A stretch of 64,000 nt of DNA from Duganella sp. 1411 (GTDB lineage Bacteria; Pseudomonadota; Gammaproteobacteria; Burkholderiales; Burkholderiaceae_D): NCBI RefSeq assembly GCF_017833525.1, contig NZ_JAFICD010000007.1, forward strand, positions 230,774-294,773, written 5' to 3'. Under the pieces are notes generated by a model, which had not been told where the DNA came from, did no database searches, and saw only the letters and a list, made by a program, of their open reading frames with translations. Below are positions 8,408-15,727 of this stretch, in pieces. Position numbers and translations under genes: made by a program. Within the stretch, counting starts at the first letter, position 1. Each line of letters starts with the position of its first letter.

Positions 8408-8595
8408 CGTATAAGGAATTCAGCAAAGATGTGGCTCTCCGGCCAATCTCCTCTCCCCAATTACTGCAATTCGATGAGAACGCCCGCCCGGAGGATGCTG
8501 CCAAAAATTCTGTTTGGGGAGGTGAATTTGCCGAAGTTTTATCGCTCGCAGCATTGGAATACCTGCACTATCGGAAGCTTGCCCTTAACCCATAA
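8408..8595 (+). pseudogene. 3' gene remnant cut by the attachment site
   Basis: A frame without a start codon runs from the att repeat to TAA 8593-8595. It encodes a protein-like segment beginning KEFSKDVALRPISSPQ and ending in ALEYLHYRKLALNP, with balanced composition. It opens inside the repeat, so it looks like the C-terminus of a gene whose 5' part was separated by integration. I do not recognise the family, and it may be fortuitous. Confidence 0.35.
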
Positions 8596-8605
8596 CAGAA
8601 TTGTT

Positions 8606-9493
8606 CTATTCCAGCAAATATTCGTATTGCTGTGGAAGTAACGCGAACTCACCGTATCCCAAATTTTCCAGACACAGTCCGCTTCCGTTGATTGTGACCG
8701 GTCCAAACATTAGTAAGAATCGGCCTACACTATCCTTCGAAATACCTTTTTCGGCCTGCATTGAGCCGCGTAACTTGAGGCAGAAATCTCCCACGCCTGG
8801 CGCCGAATGTTGAAGCGCTGTCTTCCATTTCGCAGACGTCCATAATTGGTGGTGACCCGTAATTTTTCCAAAGTAGAGCCTCGGTACAGCATTCGGTTCA
8901 CTCACGTCTTCAACGCTGAAAAGGAGCTTTCGAAGTGGGACAGCATATTGAGCGCCAGGCATTACAAAGTACTTATCGAAATTCTCATCAAAATTTCGGC
9001 ACATGCCTGCAATCGTGGAAATCCGGCTCGGCAGCAGAAATGACTCTCCCCGATGTCGTGCTATTGGGACTGAAGCAAGCGGCCCTTCCATATCCTCGAC
9101 TGGACCTTGGTCATATTCACCCGCCTCACCTCTCGGCCCCTCCGGCCTGTCTTGCATGAACTCGCTAAGAATCACGAGGCGCCCGTCTTCAATCGCCTTA
9201 CGTGCCTCCTCCTCATTCTCATATCTACGCCCCTCAGTGGGTTTTGTTCGGATACTGCACGGCGGCCGAACGGAACGCGTATGGGCGAAATAGGCCGACT
9301 TACCTGCTGAGCTACGATCACGGCCTTTGGGAGATCGAAAAAGCGGAGCGAAGCATTCGGGGCAAAACAAATGTCGCTCCATGCCAGGAAGATATTCAGA
9401 GGGGGTAACTCTCTGGCCACCGACAGGGTACTCGCCCGGAGTGTGGGACCAGTCGGGAAGATAAAGCGCATACTTGTCGGTAGAATTAGCCAC
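8606..9493 (-). CDS. CoiA-like zinc-ribbon protein, unknown function
   Basis: A 295-residue protein starting at GTG 9491-9493, chosen for its excellent ribosome site (AAAGGAGAG, 5 nt before). Near residues 41-70 it has HLFCPECFAPLFRSPKG...SAYFAH, which matches the N-terminal zinc ribbon of CoiA-like proteins (CPxC...L...FAH); a second cysteine pair is not obvious. The remaining 220 residues, including FLLPSRISTIAGMCRNFDENFDKYFVMPG and LYFGKITGHHQLW, I do not recognise. CoiA-like domains often accompany nuclease-type domains in mobile DNA. First gene inside the left island border; function open. Confidence 0.6.
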   Translation of the reverse strand: MANSTDKYALYLPDWSHTPGEYPVGGQRVTPSEYLPGMERHLFCPECFAPLFRSPKGRDRSSAGKSAYFAHTRSVRPPCSIRTKPTEGRRYENEEEARKAIEDGRLVILSEFMQDRPEGPRGEAGEYDQGPVEDMEGPLASVPIARHRGESFLLPSRISTIAGMCRNFDENFDKYFVMPGAQYAVPLRKLLFSVEDVSEPNAVPRLYFGKITGHHQLWTSAKWKTALQHSAPGVGDFCLKLRGSMQAEKGISKDSVGRFLLMFGPVTINGSGLCLENLGYGEFALLPQQYEYLLE

Positions 9494-9708
9494 AGTCTCT
9501 CCTTTACAAGAAATATTGCACAGGAAGACAAAGTTGTAAACCTATTGATAGACTGCCAGCTTAGAAGTATGATACTCCAAATCAGTTTTAACGTTTAGAT
9601 TCAATGATTTACGTAGCGTTCTATGGGTTATTTAAAATAGAGTTGTCACGCTCTAAGTCATTGATTCTATGAGGCTACGGATCTTCCAATAACCCTACCT
9701 TTTGCCAT

Positions 9709-10502
9709 TCAAAACAGTCCAGCTGGCTCCGCATCGCGATCCCAACTGTAGATAATGAGCTCGCTGCGCTCCGCGCCCTTCCCGCCCCCGACGGTGTAAC
9801 TAATGCCCGTGAAATCCATCTTGAACGCTTAAATACGCGCCGTATATCGGGATGATCGTTAAGGCTGAGGATAGCCTTGCCCTTCAGGCGGGACATCACC
9901 TCAGCCATCTTTTCGTACTGTGCGAACTCGAACTCGACTCCGTAGCCTGCTGTCTGCCAGTACGGGGGATCAAGATAGAACAGGGTGTGAGGTCGATCAT
10001 AACGCTCCATACCTCCATACAGTCATACCAGTCGAGGTTTTCAATAAACGCGCTCGCAAGACGCAAGTGCGCAGCGGATAGGTTCTCTTCGATGCGCAAC
10101 AGATTTACCGGGGGCGCGGTCGTTGGCCGTGCCCCAGCTTTGACCTTCTACCTTTCCGCCAAACGCCTGCTGCTGCAAATAAAAGAATCGTGCGGCGCGC
10201 TGGATGTCCGTAAGCGTGTGCGGCGGCGTGACCTGGAGCCACTTGAAAACGTCCCTGCTCGACAAAGCGTACTTGAACTTCCGCACGAATTCCTCTAAGT
10301 GATTCTTCACAACTCGATACAGGTTCACCAAGTCCCCGTTTACGTCGTTGATTACTTCCACCTCGGCCGGCGGTCGCATGAAGTACAGAGCGGCACCGCC
10401 TGCGAAGACTTCAACGTAATAGCTGTGCTTTGGAAATTGGGGCACGATGCGATCTGCCAGACGACGCTTGCCGCCAATCCAAGGGATGATAGGCATCGCC
10501 AT
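9709..10502 (-). pseudogene. DNA adenine methylase (Dam/D12 class), broken by three lesions
   Basis: Joined across frames this is a D12-class adenine methylase of about 262 residues: N-terminal PWIGGKRRLADRI and FAGGAALYF (AdoMet binding), INDVNGDLVN, catalytic DPPYW, then SLNDHPDIRRVF and a C-terminus ending SELIIYSWDRDAEPAGLF. Three lesions interrupt it: one extra base near 10126 (after SWGTA), an 8-bp tandem duplication (CTCCATAC twice, 10005-10020), and one missing base at about 9825. Each correction restores family-like sequence. Start ATG 10502 lies 13 nt from a LexA-type box. Orphan methylases of this type are typical of prophages. Confidence 0.85.
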
Positions 10503-10515
10503 GATTGAACCTTGG

Positions 10516-10535
10516 TACTGTATAAAACCACAGTA
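10516..10535. promoter_or_regulatory. LexA-type SOS box
   Basis: TACTGT, 8 nt, ACAGTA: a perfect CTGT-N8-ACAG LexA consensus as in gamma- and betaproteobacteria, with matching flanks. It ends 13 nt before the start codon of the Dam-like methylase, so it would have made that gene SOS-inducible. No intact gene lies on the other side within 1 kb. Confidence 0.7.
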
Positions 10536-10613
10536 CAATAAGGTAAGCGTCAATACGGGATGTCGTCGGTGAATAATTGCCGACTCGCACCGCGTGTGCG
10601 GGTTGCGGCGCCG

Positions 10614-10642
10614 GCTTCCTCGGGCAATACGTCCGAGGAAGC
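10614..10642. other. Perfect 10-bp hairpin in a 276-bp gap
   Basis: GCTTCCTCGG (10614-10623) and CCGAGGAAGC (10633-10642) are exact complements around a 9-nt loop. No T-run follows on either strand. It may stop transcription from the 254-aa gene or be a recombination or operator remnant. I see no coding signal in the rest of 10536-10778. Confidence 0.5.
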
Positions 10643-10778
10643 GGTGTAATACGAATAGCCTTGCTGTTTACCCACTACAAGCCACCGCTCCCTAAATGTA
10701 CCTACAAGTATACCTACAACGAAATCTTACTGGAATCTGTGAATTTTTTTGCCAGCCGTGAAATTGAACTGATCTCCC

Positions 10779-11543
10779 CTATGCAGAAGCCCCTTGCGCG
10801 ACAGCCGCTATAGCGGCACTTGCCACTCCCCACCCCAGTTGCGCAGCGCCATAAAGGTCGTTCACCGTGCCGGCGGACGCGCCGATTACCACTGCTTTGA
10901 TCCAAATTTTTTGTAGTAGCGTAATCTCTGCTGCTGGGCCATTGGCAATAATTTCGTCCTGCACCGGAAGCATTTCCAAGCTCATGATTCGCAATGCTTC
11001 CTTTATTGATCGCGGGCCACCAATCGAATAGTTTGCGAGGGCGCGACGCAAGGCGTCGATGTGATTCTGCAATAAAGAAATCAGCTGAGGAGAAAGACGA
11101 GAGGCCCCTATCAACTCCTGCAGATCACTAATGAGTGAATGCAACTCTTGAATTTCATCGAAAGTTGCCTCAACTTCCTCTGAACGAAGAATGCCAACAA
11201 GCATCTGGAGTGTACGGTAATGTTCCATGCTTAACATGGCTCGAAGATGGGCAAACGTAAGGTTCAACCTTTGTGGAGAGAACACCTCACGCATTTGATC
11301 TAATGCCTGCATATACAGATCTCTAGGAATAATAGCCTCCTGATCCAACTGCGATTCAAGTATCTGAATTTCTTCAAAGACTAATGCAAGCTTAGCTGCA
11401 ACCTTATAAGGCATACTCACATCTTCGGCGAAAACCTCGAATGCTTCACGCCACACTGTAAGAACGGGGTCATTATCATTTTTTCGTAGAGCCAAATCGA
11501 CTATTTTTAAAATTCTGGAAGCTGCGTTATACTGGGTAGGCAT
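10779..11543 (-). CDS. Unknown 254-residue island protein with hydrophobic C-terminus
   Basis: ATG 11543 follows TTTGGAGAACATAG. The first 200 residues look almost wholly alpha-helical, with long amphipathic stretches (KVAAKLALVFEEIQILESQL, EIQELHSLISDLQELI). The last 55 residues are small and hydrophobic (KAVVIGASAGTVNDLYGAAQLGWGVASAAIAAVA), which could insert in a membrane. There is no signal peptide and no recognised domain. Its codon use is more AT-rich than the chromosomal flanks, consistent with transfer. It is a single gene with its own promoter region (11544-11684). I do not recognise the family; an abortive-infection-like membrane effector is possible but unsupported. Confidence 0.6.
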   Translation of the reverse strand: MPTQYNAASRILKIVDLALRKNDNDPVLTVWREAFEVFAEDVSMPYKVAAKLALVFEEIQILESQLDQEAIIPRDLYMQALDQMREVFSPQRLNLTFAHLRAMLSMEHYRTLQMLVGILRSEEVEATFDEIQELHSLISDLQELIGASRLSPQLISLLQNHIDALRRALANYSIGGPRSIKEALRIMSLEMLPVQDEIIANGPAAEITLLQKIWIKAVVIGASAGTVNDLYGAAQLGWGVASAAIAAVAQGASA

Positions 11544-11684
11544 CTATGTTCTCCAAAGTCACTTCGTTTCGATAATGAAACATATCATAAAATTCCTGTG
11601 GCTCATAGTACCGATGATGCATCGGCGTGTTTCCCCCTATGACGGCCTCACTCAAATAACCAAAGTTACGCCAAAAACTACGCC

Positions 11685-12020
11685 ATGAAAAATATCTTGA
11701 TTGCGTTCACGATTTCCCTCACAGCATTGCCATCCTTCGCCGGATGCGTCGCTTTGGACTATCAAGAAATGAAAGACATGAAGACCGACGACCTAATCGC
11801 GGAATGGTGCACCGTTCGGAAAACGGTGAGCGCGAACTATGATGCCGGAGTCGCGGCAATGGGGTCACGGCAGCGCCAGTCCGAGAAAGCTGCATCTCAA
11901 GATGAATTCGACCAATGCATCGGCCAGGCAAAGCGTATCGCGCGGGTGCTGGAATCCAAAGGCATTCCGACAAAGGGGCTGATCGAGAAGTGCAACGCGG
12001 CCGAAGAAAAACCGCGATAA
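11685..12020 (+). CDS. Small exported protein, possible lipoprotein
   Basis: A 111-residue protein with a clear signal peptide (MKNILIAFTISLTALPSFAGC). The cut site could be signal peptidase I after SFA or a weak lipobox FAGC. The mature part is helical and charged with three further cysteines (AEWCTV, FDQCIG, IEKCNA), which would suit disulfide bonds in the periplasm. No family recognised. It precedes the HNH-like gene by 53 nt on the same strand and may share its transcript. Confidence 0.55.
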   Translation: MKNILIAFTISLTALPSFAGCVALDYQEMKDMKTDDLIAEWCTVRKTVSANYDAGVAAMGSRQRQSEKAASQDEFDQCIGQAKRIARVLESKGIPTKGLIEKCNAAEEKPR

Positions 12021-12073
12021 CGAATCGAACGCCAGTTATCCACATTCCCGCCACTGTTACTGAAGGAAGTCGC

Positions 12074-12889
12074 ATGAACTTGAAGAGCTCCGACAGAAAT
12101 TTGGAACATTGCATTTTTTGTGGAGAGAAAGGGCCGCTTACAGGGGAACACGTCTTCTCCGACTGGATCGGCGGAATCTGCGGCGCGCCAAACCTCACCT
12201 GGACCGATCTTACCCTCACGTACAACGGCGAGACGCGCCACACCGCAATCAACGAACCGCATGAGGACGCGAAATTAGATGTCTTGTGTTATGACTGTAA
12301 CAGCATCTGGGGAAGCAAGAAGCAGAGTACTGCGAAAAGACACTTAGCCCCACTTATGTTGGGGGAATGGCCACGAATAAACGAAGATGCCAAGAAAATA
12401 GTTGCATGGTGGGCGACTAGCTTCGCAATGGTTCGGGAATTTACTCATCCCGAGACAGTGATAACGCCACAGCTCGCAAGGGAGCAATTCAGAGCTACGT
12501 CTATGCCGCCGCCAGGCTGGCGAATTTGGATGCGACCTTACGAGGGTTACAGACATTTGGAAAGCAGACATCACATTTTCCCATCCATATATGGGGCAGC
12601 AGTTCCAAATGTCTTCATACAATTATTCGTCTCTGGGAAAATTGCCTTCTTCGTCTTCGGCCCTTCTGATCCCTGGTTATCGAACTACCACAGCACTGCG
12701 AGTTACTGTGTATCGAACGCCCTGATACATCATCGATTTGTGGAAATCTGGCCGACGCATAAATTCTTCCTTAAAGAGGCTCCCACGCCTATTGAAGATG
12801 CTGAATACTCAAATATTATCGACATCATGAGAGAAGCCGTACATAGCCCAATGGACTGGATGCGGCGAATCCCGCCTCCGGCCAAATAG
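12074..12889 (+). CDS. HNH-like zinc-binding protein, unknown function
   Basis: A 271-residue protein. The start at ATG 12074 follows GAAGGAAGTCGC; a longer open frame to 11915 overlaps the previous gene and has no ribosome site. The N-terminus has CIFCGEKGPLTGEHVFSDW and, about 45 residues later, VLCYDCNSIWGSKKQST. The two CxxC pairs around an EH...W core are the treble-clef arrangement of HNH-type nucleases. The remaining 170 residues (aromatic, with AWWATSFAMVREFTHPE) resemble those of hypothetical HNH-like proteins common in accessory DNA. Nuclease activity is plausible but not shown. Nothing obvious is broken. Confidence 0.6.
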   Translation: MNLKSSDRNLEHCIFCGEKGPLTGEHVFSDWIGGICGAPNLTWTDLTLTYNGETRHTAINEPHEDAKLDVLCYDCNSIWGSKKQSTAKRHLAPLMLGEWPRINEDAKKIVAWWATSFAMVREFTHPETVITPQLAREQFRATSMPPPGWRIWMRPYEGYRHLESRHHIFPSIYGAAVPNVFIQLFVSGKIAFFVFGPSDPWLSNYHSTASYCVSNALIHHRFVEIWPTHKFFLKEAPTPIEDAEYSNIIDIMREAVHSPMDWMRRIPPPAK

Positions 12890-12900
12890 CATAATAGCAA

Positions 12901-12957
12901 GGAACTCAAAATCCCGCGCCGCAAGGCGTGCCGGTTCGATTCCGGCTCCCGGCACCA
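12901..12957 (+). repeat. 3' fragment of tRNA-Leu(CAA), likely old attachment site
   Basis: From the anticodon loop CTCAAAA onward, the sequence follows the 3' two-thirds of a bacterial tRNA-Leu: variable arm CGCCGCAAGGCG, T arm GCCGGTTCGATTCCGGC, acceptor strand CCCGGCACCA. No matching 5' half precedes it; instead the HNH-like gene ends 12 nt upstream. It is therefore not a working tRNA. Such a fragment is what an integrative element using tRNA-Leu leaves at its far end. Confidence 0.8.
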
Positions 12958-12970
12958 CTAGGATTCATGC

Positions 12971-13006
12971 GGGCTCCAACCAGTTTAGGCTGCTTGGAGC
13001 CCTTTT
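12971..13006 (+). terminator. Rho-independent terminator after the tRNA-Leu fragment
   Basis: Stem GGGCTCCAA (12971-12979) pairs with TTGGAGCCC (12994-13002), followed by TTTT. It looks like the natural terminator of a tRNA-Leu gene carried along with the fragment, and would also end transcription from the HNH-like gene. Confidence 0.7.
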
Positions 13007-13060
13007 CATTTAGTTCCGCAAAAATGAACGAGTTCCGCAAAATGCGGGCGGCGCGCCCGG

Positions 13061-13411
13061 CTAACGATCCGAGCCACCGCCGCGAGGACCCCGCTCTTGA
13101 CGCTCACGCAGATCATCTAGCGGCGCCTGCTCAGCCACCGCGGACTCGCCCTCAAGCTCACGCCACAATGCGTTCGGTACCAGCAGACTCCCACCAGTAC
13201 CGCCATAGGCCGACTATTCGTATTGGTGCGCACGTAGCACGATCGAGCGCAACCGCTTGATCTCCCACAGCAGGCGAATGATGTCAGCAGGATCGCGACG
13301 CACCTGCTCCCGTTCAAGGCAACCGAGCATGACCCTCGCTATTACCTCAATTCGGTACACATCGCACCGCACGAGCACGGCGGCGCGATCCTGATCGCAT
13401 GCAACGGCCAC
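13061..13411 (-). pseudogene. Phage-type hypothetical gene interrupted by a stop codon
   Basis: A minus-strand frame starts at GTG 13409-13411 and runs 65 residues (ending RLRSIVLRAHQYE) to a TAG at 13214-13216. It then continues in the same frame for 50 residues (SAYGGTGGSLLVPNALWRELEG...) to a second TAG at 13061-13063. The continuity of charged helical sequence across the first stop suggests a nonsense mutation in a gene of about 116 codons, in keeping with the decay of its neighbours. No function is known to me. The 5' part could also be a complete short gene. Confidence 0.4.
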
Positions 13412-13461
13412 ACGATGATGTGCGTGCGCGCCTCACATACTCCCGCTGACGGCGGGCCGGA

Positions 13462-13682
13462 ATGAGCACCTTTCTAACGCTCGACGAGGTGGCCACCCGG
13501 ACCGGCGCCGCGTAAAATCGAAGCAGGTTGAGCAACTGCGTACAATGGGGATCGCCTTCTGAGTGAACTCGATCGGCCGGCCGGTCGTGACCGTCGCCGC
13601 CGTCGAAGGCCGCAAGGAAGTCCCGCCGCAGAAAACGTGGGTACAGCCGAGAGTGAATCATGGGTCGAAAACCAACCGTTAA
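13462..13682 (+). pseudogene. DUF4224 gene (phage integrase companion), frameshifted and with a nonsense codon
   Basis: The frame begins MSTFLTLDEVATRTG, the hallmark start of DUF4224 proteins found immediately upstream of phage integrases. A 2-bp insertion around 13504-13510 shifts it. After correction the family-like SKQVEQLRTMGIAF follows, then a TGA at 13560-13562 where homologues have a tryptophan (F-W-V-N), and then GRPVVTVAAVEGRKEVPPQKTWVQP, ending at TAA 13680-13682. It overlaps the integrase start at 13660, as usual for this pair. Two independent lesions make it non-functional. Confidence 0.75.
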
Positions 13683-14765
13683 TTTGAATCTCCCACCGCA
13701 CATGCGCAAGCGCGTATTCGGCGGGAAGACCTACTATTACCTCCGCAGCACGATGGACGGCAAGCGGAGGGAGATTCCGCTCGGTAGCGACTTCATTTTG
13801 GCATTGCGCCGGTATGCAGACCTCAACGTCATCGACGCGCCGCATCGTTGCGCCACCTTCGCCGACGTCCAGAGAAAATACATGACCGACGCCGTTCCCA
13901 AACTGGCCAGCAGCACGGCGCGCATGTATGCGTCGGACATCAAGCACTTGATGGCTTCGTTCCAGGACGCTCCGCTGGACCAGATAAAGCCGAAGAACAT
14001 CAGAATGTTCCTTGACGACAACGCCGACAAGCCCACAACCGCCAACAGGTGCAAGCGCCTGTTCTCCACTATGTGGAACCAAGCACGTGGCTGGGGATAT
14101 ACCGATCTGCCGAACCCCTGCGAGGGGATCAAGGGCCACGCCCTTGCTAAACGCACAGTCTACATTACTGACGCAATGTACGCCGCCGTGTACGCGCAGG
14201 CCAGTGCGCCGCTGCGCGATGCCATGGATCTCGCCTACCTGACCGGCCAGCGGCCCGCCGACACGTTGCGCATGACCGAACACGACATCATTGACGGGCA
14301 CCTCATCGTAACCCAAGCGAAGACACAACAGCCCTTGCGGATTATCCTCGCCGGCAAGTTGGCCGAGCTGGTCGAACGGACCCGCGCGCGCAAGGCTACG
14401 CATAAGATCGTCACCGGCGCGCTGCTAACAAACACCAACGGCAAGCGGCTGACGGCGCCGGTGCTGCGGAACCACTTCGACGCGGCCCGTAAGGCGGCAG
14501 CCAAGGCGGCGCCGACAATGAGAGAGGCGATCGAGGGCTTCCACTTCTATGACCTCCGTGCCAGGCCGCCGACGACACGAGCGACCTTCGCGGCGACCAA
14601 GCGGCCAGCGATCTACTCGGCCACGACAGCGTCAAGACGACTCAGCGTCACTATCTCGAAGGAGAAAGATTGTCGGTTCAACAAAATAACTATAAATCCG
14701 CTGTACATACGGACAGCCCACCGAGCAGATGCAACGAAGCACCTAAAAATACTCGCACTCTGTGA
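13660..14765 (+). pseudogene. Tyrosine site-specific integrase, frameshifted before the catalytic tyrosine
   Basis: The 5' 302 codons are intact: an N-terminal SAM-like domain (RMYASDIKHLMASFQD), then the catalytic core with the first arginine (AYLTGQRPADTLRM), a beta-hairpin lysine region (VTQAKTQQPLRI) and the second arginine (FHFYDLRAR). At 14565/14566 one G is missing. Restoring it gives AADDTSDLRG, then LLGHDSVKTTQRHYLEGE with the conserved LGH and the nucleophile tyrosine, ending at TGA 14763-14765 (368 residues). As sequenced the frame runs to 14850 with unrelated residues and lacks both. It resembles integrases of tRNA-targeting phages and is presumably the enzyme that built this island. 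Confidence 0.88.
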
Positions 14766-14776
14766 CGTACATCACA
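14761..14776. promoter_or_regulatory. CRP-type site TGTGA-N6-TCACA
   Basis: TGTGACGTACATCACA is a perfect match to the CRP/FNR-superfamily consensus TGTGA-N6-TCACA. It straddles the end of the broken integrase and lies about 155 nt upstream of the toxin-antitoxin-like pair. A chance origin cannot be excluded. Confidence 0.5.
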
Positions 14777-14787
14777 ACAAAACTATT

Positions 14788-14915
14788 GTATATACACGCA
14801 CAATAGGCTATCGTTCTTCTCCGCCCGCCGTTATCGGACTTCGTGTGTGACGCAGCACACATTTTGTTACGAATAGGGTTGCAAAATGGGATTTTGGACC
14901 CGATTATGTATATAC
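14788..14915. promoter_or_regulatory. Paired GTATATAC palindromes and GTGTG/CACAC inverted repeat upstream of TA-like operon
   Basis: GTATATAC occurs at 14788-14795 and again at 14908-14915, exactly 120 bp apart. Between them lies GTGTG-8 nt-CACAC (near 14844-14861). The second palindrome ends 3 nt before the ribosome site of the 93-aa gene. Antitoxins usually repress their own promoter through such palindromes. Confidence 0.4.
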
Positions 14916-14929
14916 GCGAGGTGGCATAG

Positions 14930-15211
14930 TTGATACGGTTAAGTGAGAAAATTAAGCAAAAACTAGCGGACCGGAACATCTCCCCGCTTGAAGTCGAGCA
15001 ATGTTTCTCGAACCTTGAGGGAAGCTATCTGGACGACACCCGCGCAGAGCACAAGACAAATCCGACTACCAAGTGGTTCGTAGCCGAAACCGACAAAGGT
15101 CGGTTATTAAAAATTATGTTTGTACCTGGCAAAGATGGCGTGGATATCAAGTCCGCATACGATGCCAATGAGGTAGTTTGCCGCATGTACATTAAAAATG
15201 CGCACTGTTAA
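14930..15211 (+). CDS. Toxin-like protein of a two-gene module
   Basis: A 93-residue protein starting at TTG 14930, with ribosome site GAGGTGG 5 nt upstream. The sequence (IRLSEKIKQKLADRNISPLEVEQCF, then DDTRAEHKTNPTTKWFVAETDKGRLLKIMF and IKSAYDANE) resembles a family often labelled ADP-ribosyl-(dinitrogen reductase) hydrolase. That label is probably wrong, since the protein is far too short for the enzyme. The partner 9 nt downstream looks like a ribbon-helix-helix antitoxin, so a toxin role is inferred from arrangement. Codon use is AT-richer than the chromosome. Confidence 0.65.
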   Translation: MIRLSEKIKQKLADRNISPLEVEQCFSNLEGSYLDDTRAEHKTNPTTKWFVAETDKGRLLKIMFVPGKDGVDIKSAYDANEVVCRMYIKNAHC

Positions 15212-15220
15212 GGAGTGAAA

Positions 15221-15589
15221 ATGAATACCCCCGATATCAAAATTGAAGACACGATCGAAGCGTGGGAAGATGGCCGCTTGGGAAACGATGAGCAGTTCAT
15301 CCAGCGAGTTTCCAGCGAAGTGCAGAATAGTATTGACGATTCGCTGGGGCTGCAGGCGATTTCAATCCGCCTGCCGAAAGAGCTGATTGAGCAATTCAAA
15401 TTGATCGCAAAAATTCATGGTATGGGCTACCAGCCACTCATGCGTGAAGCGCTCAAGCGGTTTGCCACGTCAGAACAAAAGGTCATCTTGGCCCAAATCG
15501 CGAATAGCGAGAAGAAAGAAACCTCTGAAGATGGAAAGCAGAAAGTCGAGATCGAACTGGACTTCCACGTTGAGCGTAGAGCAGCCTAA
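15221..15589 (+). CDS. CopG/BrnA-like antitoxin candidate
   Basis: A 122-residue protein from ATG 15221, 6 nt after AAGGAG; an in-frame GTG at 15215 overlaps the ribosome site and is unlikely. The middle, AISIRLPKELIEQFKLIAKIHGMGYQPLMREALKRF, is a ribbon-helix-helix pattern as in CopG/BrnA-type antitoxins. The N-terminus is acidic and the C-terminus (KKETSEDGKQKVEIELDF) is charged and probably disordered. It forms an operon with the toxin-like gene and ends before a strong terminator. Confidence 0.7.
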   Translation: MNTPDIKIEDTIEAWEDGRLGNDEQFIQRVSSEVQNSIDDSLGLQAISIRLPKELIEQFKLIAKIHGMGYQPLMREALKRFATSEQKVILAQIANSEKKETSEDGKQKVEIELDFHVERRAA

Positions 15590-15610
15590 CAATCTCTTTG
15601 CTATCAAGTT

Positions 15611-15635
15611 GCCGGCCAGATAGGCCGGCTTTTTT
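15611..15635 (+). terminator. Rho-independent terminator of the TA-like operon
   Basis: Stem GCCGGCC (15611-15617), loop AGATA, GGCCGGC (15623-15629), then six T. It lies 22 nt after the antitoxin stop codon and about 95 nt before the tRNA. Confidence 0.9.
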
Positions 15636-15727
15636 ATGCCCAAACCATTTTCGATTTCTTATTTTTTTGGGGAGGAAGTCCGCTTTGGGGGAGGAAAACA
15701 ATGGCTCGATTTAGAGGCATTTCTCCC

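Noticed and set aside
9172..9531. 119-codon minus-strand frame overlapping the CoiA-like gene
   Set aside because: No ribosome site; the 295-aa frame has a strong one and a zinc ribbon.
9594..9670. Imperfect inverted repeat (AGATTCAATGA / TCATTGATTCT) between the CoiA-like and methylase genes
   Set aside because: Mismatched, AT-rich and without further support; left out as a feature.
12928..13260. 110-codon open frame after the HNH-like gene
   Set aside because: It starts inside the tRNA-Leu fragment and crosses its terminator; composition is not protein-like.
14566..14850. C-terminal 95 residues of the integrase frame as sequenced
   Set aside because: They match no integrase; the alternative frame gives the expected LGH and tyrosine motifs, so this tail is a frameshift product.
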